DNA of 9,195 bases from Deltaproteobacteria bacterium (GTDB taxonomy: Bacteria > Desulfobacterota_B > Binatia > Bin18). Each line of letters starts with the position of its first letter. Position 1 is the stretch's first letter. Below the pieces are notes generated by a model, which was not told the DNA's origin, ran no database searches, and worked only from the letters and a program-made list of their open reading frames with translations. The stretch spans positions 1 to 9,195 of the forward strand of contig JAAXHF010000403.1 of assembly GCA_012271025.1 (NCBI GenBank), in the 5' to 3' direction. Shown here one piece after another: positions 4,347 to 9,195 of the stretch. The translations under genes and the position numbers were made by a program.

Positions 4347-6176
4347 ATGAAGACCGTTGTACTGATTAAACAGGTGCCCATGGTCTCGGAAATGACCCTC
4401 GACCCCGAGACCAAGACACTGCGGCGCGAAGGCGTGCGTTCCGAAGTCAGCTCGTTTGATATTCGCGCCCTGCTCAAGGCTGTTGAGCTGCGTGAGGAGG
4501 GCGGCGGAGAAGTGGTGGCCATGACCCTCGGCCCGCCCCAGGCCAGCGACGCCCTGCGGCACTGCCTGGCGCTCGGCGCGGACCGGGGGGTGCATATCAC
4601 CGACCGCGCCTTTGTCGGCTCGGATACGCTGGCCACGGCCCGCGCCCTGGCCCTGGCCCTCAAGCGCGAGGGCTATGACCTCATCCTGTGCGGCCGCAAC
4701 AGCACCGACGCCGAGACCGGCCAGGTCGGTCCCGAAGTGGCCGAGCTGCTCGATATCCCGCAGATCACCGCCGCCCGCAGCCTCGGTATCGACGGCGACA
4801 CGCTGACCGCCGAACGAGAAACCGACAGCGGCTTTGACACGCTCGAGTGCTCCCTGCCGGCGCTGGTGTCGGCCACCGAAGACCTGGCGCCCGAGCGCTT
4901 TCCAAAAAGAGCCGAGCGCCAGGCGGCCAAGGACAAACCGATTCAAGCCGTGAGCGCCGCCGAGCTGTCCTCGGACCTGTCTCTTTTTGGCGCCTCGGGC
5001 TCGCCGACCTGGGTCGAGTCGGTTGAAACGGTTGAGGATATCCGCGACAAGCGGGTGCTGGAGGGCGAGCTGCCGGACCAGGTCAATACCCTCGTCGCCT
5101 TCCTGCTGGAGCGCGGCCTGTTTGGCACCTGGGCGGATGACGACGCGGCTGCCGGCGGACCGCCAGAACGCCGACCGGGCGACGGCAAGGCCGTCTGGGT
5201 GGTGGCCGAAACCGTTGGCGACGGTCTGCGGCCGGTGACGTTCGAGCTGCTGGGCAAGGCCAACGAGCTGGCCGCGAAATATAACGGCGAGGTCGGGGTA
5301 GTGCTGGCCGGCAGTGGCGTGGACCACCATCCGGCCAGCCTGGCCGTGCACGGGGCGGATGTCGTGTATGTGGCCGATCACCGCCGCCTCGCCGCGTACG
5401 CGACCGACGAGTATGCGGCCCTGCTCAGCACCGCCATTCGGGCTCACACCCCCGGTGTCGTGCTGTTCGGTTCAACCGCCATCGGTCGGGATCTCGCCCC
5501 GCGGGTGGCCGCCCGTTTAGCCCTCGGCCTGACCGGCGACTGTATTGACCTTGACGTCAACGACCACGGCCAGCTGCTCCAGTACAAGCCCGCCTTTGGC
5601 GGCAACATCGTCGCCCCGATCCTGTCCAAGACCACCCCTGAGATGGCGACCGTTCGGCCCGGCATGCTGAAGAAGGCCACGGCCAATCCCGCCCGTCAGG
5701 CCCGGATTGAGCTGCTCCAGCCGGACGGGGCAACCCCCGGCCGGGTTCGGCTGGTATCGCAAACGGGCGCGGATGCGGGCAAAGCCGCCGAGCTGGATTC
5801 GGCTGAGATTGCAATTGGGGTCGGCAAAGGCATTCAGGGCCCGGACAACCTGCCGGTGATTGAAGAGCTGGCCGCCGCCTTGGGCGGGGCGCCGCTGGCC
5901 GCCACCCGCGACATTGCCGACCTGGGCTGGCTACCCAGACAGCACCAGGTCGGCCTGACCGGCCGGGCGATTTCTCCCAAGCTGTATTTCTCTATCGGGA
6001 TTCGGGGCGCCTTCGAACATACGGTCGGCATTCGCCGGGCCGGCACGGTGGTCGCCATCAACAAGAACCAGAAAGCGCCCATGTTCCAGAACGCCGATAT
6101 CGGGATTATCGGGGATTACGCCGAGGTGGTGCCGCTGCTGACCGCCGCTCTCAAACAGGCCCGGCCAAAGACCTGA
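4347..6176 (+). CDS. Fused electron-transfer flavoprotein, beta-alpha in one chain
   Basis: This 609-residue protein joins both ETF subunits, normally separate etfB and etfA products, in the order the genes usually take. ETF accepts electrons from acyl-CoA and similar dehydrogenases in the cytoplasm and passes them to ETF-quinone oxidoreductase; some members bifurcate electrons. The beta part covers about 1-260: MKTVVLIKQVP at the start, then CGRNSTDAETGQVGPEVAEL (115-134), the nucleotide-binding segment. A Gly/Pro/Asp-rich linker spans about 262-280. The alpha part starts at KAVWVVAETVGDGLRPVTFE (281-300), followed by GSTAIGRDLAPRVAARL (375-391) and VRPGM (436-440). The C-terminal FAD domain has GVGKGIQGPDN (491-501), LGWLPRQHQVGLTGRAISP (526-544), IRGAFEHTVGIRRAGTVVAI (552-571) and APMFQNADIGIIGDYAEVVP (577-596). 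The usual alpha arginine of GGRG is Lys494, and SGA-x-QH reads RGAFEH with the His558 retained. It follows a 102-nt gap with an inverted repeat and ends 4 nt before the first pilin gene. No partner dehydrogenase is in the window. Confidence 0.93.
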   Translation: MKTVVLIKQVPMVSEMTLDPETKTLRREGVRSEVSSFDIRALLKAVELREEGGGEVVAMTLGPPQASDALRHCLALGADRGVHITDRAFVGSDTLATARALALALKREGYDLILCGRNSTDAETGQVGPEVAELLDIPQITAARSLGIDGDTLTAERETDSGFDTLECSLPALVSATEDLAPERFPKRAERQAAKDKPIQAVSAAELSSDLSLFGASGSPTWVESVETVEDIRDKRVLEGELPDQVNTLVAFLLERGLFGTWADDDAAAGGPPERRPGDGKAVWVVAETVGDGLRPVTFELLGKANELAAKYNGEVGVVLAGSGVDHHPASLAVHGADVVYVADHRRLAAYATDEYAALLSTAIRAHTPGVVLFGSTAIGRDLAPRVAARLALGLTGDCIDLDVNDHGQLLQYKPAFGGNIVAPILSKTTPEMATVRPGMLKKATANPARQARIELLQPDGATPGRVRLVSQTGADAGKAAELDSAEIAIGVGKGIQGPDNLPVIEELAAALGGAPLAATRDIADLGWLPRQHQVGLTGRAISPKLYFSIGIRGAFEHTVGIRRAGTVVAINKNQKAPMFQNADIGIIGDYAEVVPLLTAALKQARPKT

Positions 6177-6180
6177 GCCC

Positions 6181-6534
6181 ATGCTGCACAGCCGTCCGGC
6201 CTCCGGCTTCTCGCTGATCGAGGTCCTTGTTGCCGTCCTGCTCTTCTCGCTGCTGGCCCTGAGTATCGGGGCCAGCATCACCAACCTGCTGAGGGTAGAC
6301 ACCAGCAGCGAACGCCTCAACCGGGCAACCGTCCTGGCCCAGAACAAACTTGAGGAGCTGAGCGCCGGATTTGGCGCCCGCAGCGGCAGCGATACGCCCC
6401 AGCCCGGTTTCAGCCGAACCTGGAGCACCACGCCGAACCATCCTCCCGGCAGTACGGCGCGGGCCGAGGTCCACGTGTCGTGGCAGGATCCCCACGACCG
6501 CACAATTTCGCTGGCGACCCTGTTCGATGAATAA
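6181..6534 (+). CDS. Minor prepilin, PilV/GspI-like
   Basis: This 117-residue protein has a classic class III prepilin signal. A 9-residue leader ends in Gly9, followed by FSLIEVLVAVLLFSLLALSI, with phenylalanine at mature position 1 and Glu14 at mature position 5. Prepilin peptidase (PilD/GspO type) would cleave and methylate here. The hydrophobic helix (10-36) anchors it in the inner membrane and packs in the pilus core. The rest is a short periplasmic domain with the LAQNKLEELSAG block (48-59) seen in PilV and GspI. Small size favours GspI/PilV over a major pilin. It begins 4 nt after the ETF stop without a strong ribosome binding site and overlaps the next gene by 8 nt. Confidence 0.85.
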   Translation: MLHSRPASGFSLIEVLVAVLLFSLLALSIGASITNLLRVDTSSERLNRATVLAQNKLEELSAGFGARSGSDTPQPGFSRTWSTTPNHPPGSTARAEVHVSWQDPHDRTISLATLFDE

Positions 6535-7150
6535 GCAATCCGGTGCCACCCTGGTGGAGTTGCTCGTCGCCCTGAGCGCAGCCGGGATTTTCAGCCTCGG
6601 TTTGTTTGGATTTCTGTTTGTGCACCGGACCCACCTGGCGGCCGGAGAACTCAGAATCAGCCTGCGCGAAGACGCTCGGCTGGCGCTCGATTTCATCGTC
6701 CGTGAGCTGCGGCAGGCCGGGGCGCGGCCGGTTGATGGTGCGTGCAGCGGCTTTCAGCGCCTGACGGCCGCCGAAGCGCAGCGGGTGGTCATGCAGTACG
6801 ACTTTCGGGGCGACCGTGCCGGTCGGCCGCCCGACGGCTGTCCGGACGATCCCAGCGAGCGGGTGGTGTATCAGTACGACCCGGACCGCCAGGCCATCCT
6901 GCGCGCGACGGGCCGGCGTGGACGACCGCAGCCCTTCATCACCAATGTTCCGCCAGGCGGATTTGTGCTGCGCTACTATGACCGCACCAGGACTGAACTC
7001 ATCCCCAGCCTCGACGCGGCGGGCCGGGCTCGTGTCCACGCGGTAGAGCTGACCGTCCAGACCAGCCATCCTCACCCCGACCGATCAGTCACCCAGCCCA
7101 TCAGCCTCCAGCTGAGCGCCGTGATCCACCTGCCCAATCCCCCCTCGTGA
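6527..7150 (+). CDS. Minor prepilin, PilW/GspJ-like
   Basis: This 207-residue prepilin has a short 6-residue leader MNKQSG, then ATLVELLVALSAAGIFSLGL, with Glu11 at mature position 5. The helix runs on into LREDARLALDFIVRELRQAG (44-63), a block highly typical of PilW and GspJ. The remaining domain is beta-rich and contains a Cys pair (C70 and C104 by my count) that may form a disulfide in the periplasm. The ATG at 6527 overlaps the preceding gene by 8 nt and the following gene by 4 nt, so coupled translation is likely; no independent ribosome binding site is visible. In the family this protein sits in the tip-initiating complex with PilV and PilX homologues. Confidence 0.85.
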   Translation: MNKQSGATLVELLVALSAAGIFSLGLFGFLFVHRTHLAAGELRISLREDARLALDFIVRELRQAGARPVDGACSGFQRLTAAEAQRVVMQYDFRGDRAGRPPDGCPDDPSERVVYQYDPDRQAILRATGRRGRPQPFITNVPPGGFVLRYYDRTRTELIPSLDAAGRARVHAVELTVQTSHPHPDRSVTQPISLQLSAVIHLPNPPS

Positions 7151-8568
7151 TTCGCATGTGGTGCCAGCCCCCGACATCCAGCGGCCGGGCTCAGTCTTCG
7201 GCCTGGATCGTGCAGCAACGCGGCTTTATCCTCATCTCGACCCTGCTCCTCATGAGCCTGCTTATTCCGCTCAGCCTGAGCGCTCTTACCCGGCTCCAGA
7301 CCGACCTGCATGTTTCGCGCAACCTGCTGTCCAGCCTCCAGGCCCTGTGGATCGCTCGGGCCGGCCTTGCGGTCGGCAAAGACTGGCTCGAAAACAGCGG
7401 GCCGCAGACCGCTTTCCCGGTGAGCCTGGGTCCCCACCCGTTTGCCGACGGCAGCTATAGCGTCAGCATAGACAGGCTGGGCGGGGGCAGATACCGGGTG
7501 TCAGCCCTCGGCCAGGGCGCGGATGCGGCTCGGCGGCGTATTGAAGAAGTCGTCCACATTCCCGATTTTACCCCGGCCGGCGTTGTCACCAGCGACGGGG
7601 ACGGACTCCACCCGGATTTTGATGACAACAGCGGCGGAACCGGCCGGCGTATTCCAGACTTCAGCATTGACGGCAGAAATCATGCCACCAGCGGTGGGCT
7701 ATCGGCCAGCTGCCCGGCCATCTCCCCCTTTGCCACGGCGCGGTCGAGCGCCCACAGCGACCTGTTGGCTGCCCTGAGCAGCCTGAAGCGTGGCATTGTC
7801 GAGCGGGCCAACAGCTTCTGCCAGGCCGACGGCGGCAGCGCATGTACGCCGGGCTTGTTCTGGGTGCGCGGCGCGGACAGCCTGCCCCGTTTTCGTACCG
7901 ACGCCTGCGAGGCAGCTGACCCGGACTGTTTTCTCAACCTCAAGCTCTCTGCCCCAGCCCTGCGGGCCACCGGCCTGCCGCCCGGACTCCACACCCCGCC
8001 CCCGCCGCATGACCACGGCCCCTTTGCTCCCGGACCAGTTTCGCTGGTCCGCCCGCTCAGTCCGCCTCAGCGCAACCACACGCGCAAGGCGCTGCTCGAT
8101 ATTGTGGACCGTCTGCCCGACCTGCCAGCCGAGAAACTGCTCTTCCTGCGCTCATCGCTGCTGGCCGGGACGCATACCTACGGAACGCCCGAGGCACCCA
8201 AGGTCACCTGGGTCGAAGACGGCGGGGGACCGCTCGACCTGGACGGCGGAGCCGTCGTCCGAGGCGCCGGTTTGCTTCTCATTTCGCGCGTTGTCCGGCT
8301 CGGGCGGGCCAGCCTCAACTGGCGTGGGCTTGTTCTGATTGTTGACGGCGGAGACTTGCGGGTGACTGACGCCGGGGCCTGCGGCCACATCCTGGGTGCG
8401 GTTGTGATTCGGGACAACGCTGTCCCAAACCAGAAGTTTGATCTGGACCGGGTCCGAGCTGGCCCGCGCTGTCGCCCGTTTACGGTCAGCTACAGTTGTG
8501 ACGCGGTCCACCGCGCGCTGAATCTGTTCATGCGTACCGTCGCGTTTCGAGAGGGGTTCGATGAGTAG
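7147..8568 (+). CDS. Oversized PilX/GspK-like prepilin with a large Cys-containing domain
   Basis: This is a 473-residue protein, far longer than a usual PilX (under about 200) and longer than GspK (about 320). The leader is 26 residues, ending QQRG, followed by FILISTLLLMSLLIPLSLSA. Mature position 5 is Ser31, not Glu; absence of that Glu is the hallmark of GspK/PilX tip pilins. The helix continues through LHVSRNLLSSLQALWIARAGLA, the usual PilX N-terminal pattern. The segment YSVSIDRLGGGRYRVSALGQG (104-124) is also PilX-like. Beyond that lies a Gly/Pro-rich region with a PPGLHTPPPPHDHGP stretch (278-292). A repetitive beta segment (372-423) with GAGLLLISR, NWRGLVLIVDG and GHILGAVVIRDN suggests stacked strands. 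Eight cysteines fall in the exported part (189, 225, 233, 254, 261, 412, 442, 451). The GTG at 7147 overlaps the previous stop by 4 nt; an ATG at 7156 is a possible alternative. GspK's SAM-like domain is not apparent. Confidence 0.78.
   Translation: MIRMWCQPPTSSGRAQSSAWIVQQRGFILISTLLLMSLLIPLSLSALTRLQTDLHVSRNLLSSLQALWIARAGLAVGKDWLENSGPQTAFPVSLGPHPFADGSYSVSIDRLGGGRYRVSALGQGADAARRRIEEVVHIPDFTPAGVVTSDGDGLHPDFDDNSGGTGRRIPDFSIDGRNHATSGGLSASCPAISPFATARSSAHSDLLAALSSLKRGIVERANSFCQADGGSACTPGLFWVRGADSLPRFRTDACEAADPDCFLNLKLSAPALRATGLPPGLHTPPPPHDHGPFAPGPVSLVRPLSPPQRNHTRKALLDIVDRLPDLPAEKLLFLRSSLLAGTHTYGTPEAPKVTWVEDGGGPLDLDGGAVVRGAGLLLISRVVRLGRASLNWRGLVLIVDGGDLRVTDAGACGHILGAVVIRDNAVPNQKFDLDRVRAGPRCRPFTVSYSCDAVHRALNLFMRTVAFREGFDE
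8551..8556 (+). promoter_or_regulatory. Ribosome binding site of the FimT/GspH-like gene inside the PilX-like gene
   Basis: GAGGGG lies 4 nt before the ATG at 8561 and is embedded in the last codons of the preceding gene. It supports that start over the internal ATG at 8600. Confidence 0.55.
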
Positions 8569-9058
8569 GACTGCGGCCACATCCTGGAGCAGGCGCGGCA
8601 TGTCTCTGCTGGAGCTGCTGGTCGTCCTGGCAATCCTGAGCGTTGTCGGCGGGCTGGCCGTCGGGCAGCTTACTCCCCTCGTGTCCCAGGCCCGGTTCAA
8701 CGCCGGGGTGCGAAAAATTGTCAGCGATCTGCAGCTGGTGCGCATGCGGGCGATTGCCCGCAACCACCGTTTCCGGGTCACGTTCCGACCGGACACCCAG
8801 GACTATATTGTTGAGGAGTCGCGGGCAGGGTCCTGGACCCGGCTGCACCTGCACAGTCATGATACGGAGCCGGCACCGGAAGCGCGCATCCCGCTTCCCG
8901 AGGGGGTACGGATCGTTGCGGTCAACTCGCGCGGGGACGTGATTTTTGTGCCGCGCGGGCATGTCGATGCCGGCATGACGCTGACCCTCAGCGCAGACGG
9001 GGCACAAGCGCCCCGCCGGATTATCATCAACCTGGCCGGTCGGATCCGCATAGAATAG
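8561..9058 (+). CDS. Minor prepilin, FimT/FimU/GspH-like
   Basis: This 165-residue prepilin has a 13-residue basic leader ending SRRG, then MSLLELLVVLAILSVVGGLA, with Glu18 at mature position 5. The helix continues to QARFNAGVRKIVSDLQLVRMRAIARN (about 45-70), where the DLQLVRMRAIARN block is the strong signature of the GspH/FimT family. The C-terminal domain is beta-rich, with FRVTFRP and a final RIIINLAGRIRIE that matches the usual last strand of GspH/FimT pseudopilins. It overlaps the preceding gene by 8 nt. Placing the H-type protein last differs from the common gspH-I-J-K or fimU-pilV-pilW-pilX order. It ends the pilin cluster; the major pilin is not in view. Confidence 0.88.
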   Translation: MSRTAATSWSRRGMSLLELLVVLAILSVVGGLAVGQLTPLVSQARFNAGVRKIVSDLQLVRMRAIARNHRFRVTFRPDTQDYIVEESRAGSWTRLHLHSHDTEPAPEARIPLPEGVRIVAVNSRGDVIFVPRGHVDAGMTLTLSADGAQAPRRIIINLAGRIRIE

Positions 9059-9124
9059 AGCGGGGGCTTCTTCCTGCGCCTGATAGACCCGCGCACGCTC
9101 CACCGCGACAGCAGCAGAAGTTCC

Positions 9125-9163
9125 GTAGGGCGGATGAGCCGGAGGCATAAACCGAGCCTCGGC
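9125..9163. repeat. Hairpin resembling a dispersed intergenic repeat downstream of the pilin cluster
   Basis: GTAGGGCGGATGAGC at 9125-9139 resembles the conserved 5' half of short palindromic intergenic repeats found in many GC-rich genomes. Within it, GCCG-g-AGGC (9138-9146) pairs with GCCTCGGC (9156-9163) across a 9-nt loop, giving 8 bp with one bulged G. There is no T-run after the stem, so it is not a standard intrinsic terminator, although it could slow or end transcription of the pilin genes. The family assignment is from memory. Confidence 0.4.
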
Positions 9164-9195
9164 GTGTCGGCTAGAGCAAATTACGATCCTGTGTA

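Noticed and set aside
4305..5447. A 380-codon minus-strand frame opposite the ETF beta half
   Set aside because: The plus-strand ETF reading is unambiguous, and the antisense product shows no family features.
7147..8568. Assignment as a true T2SS GspK
   Set aside because: The position-5 Glu is missing as in GspK, but the length and the downstream domain do not resemble the GspK SAM-like region, so I kept the broader PilX/GspK-like label.
8528..9148. Minus-strand frame of 206 codons reaching into the right-hand non-coding end
   Set aside because: It lies antisense to the FimT/GspH-like gene, with no domain or ribosome binding site that I could support.

Overview
The window is GC-rich (very GC-rich from about base 900 on), tightly packed, and comes from a bacterium. 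Four class III (type IV pilin-like) prepilins imply a type IV pilus or type II secretion-like machine, so a Gram-negative envelope is likely. Nothing in the sequence fixes the phylum. The mix of a cobalt nitrile hydratase, a fused electron-transfer flavoprotein and minor pilins would suit an uncultured environmental proteobacterium-like lineage, but that is an impression, not a result.

Layout. (1) Bases 1-155 hold no gene I can support. (2) Bases 156-811, minus strand, carry a translationally coupled pair: a HEPN-domain protein followed by a small acidic protein. This looks like a HEPN/minimal-nucleotidyltransferase toxin-antitoxin type module whose second partner lacks the usual nucleotidyltransferase motif. 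(3) Bases 812-960 are a divergent intergenic region with a bulged palindrome and a good sigma70-like promoter facing right. (4) Bases 961-4244, plus strand, form a tight operon: nitrile hydratase beta, nitrile hydratase alpha (cobalt-type CTLCSC site), the nitrile hydratase accessory/cobalt chaperone protein, an epoxide hydrolase of the EHN plus alpha/beta-hydrolase class, and a SnoaL/NTF2-like protein. Gaps are 10 nt, a 4-nt overlap, 10 nt and 13 nt. (5) Bases 4245-4346 are a 102-nt gap holding a perfect 13-bp inverted repeat directly before the next ribosome binding site. (6) Bases 4347-6176 encode one polypeptide that joins ETF beta to ETF alpha. (7) Bases 6181-9058 are four overlapping prepilin genes (PilV/GspI-like, PilW/GspJ-like, an oversized PilX/GspK-like protein, FimT/GspH-like). 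(8) Bases 9059-9195 are non-coding and contain a hairpin that resembles a dispersed intergenic repeat.

How the genes may work together. The five-gene operon combines two hydrating enzymes: nitrile to amide, and epoxide to diol. A small SnoaL-fold protein of unknown reaction accompanies them. This suggests a catabolic or detoxifying route for a nitrile and/or epoxide compound, but no amidase, nitrilase or aldoxime dehydratase is in view, so the route is incomplete here. The ETF could carry electrons from a dehydrogenase to the respiratory chain, but no dehydrogenase or ETF-quinone oxidoreductase lies in the window. The pilin cluster is a separate function that happens to start 4 nt after the ETF stop codon. 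I see no tRNA, rRNA, CRISPR array, insertion sequence or phage gene.
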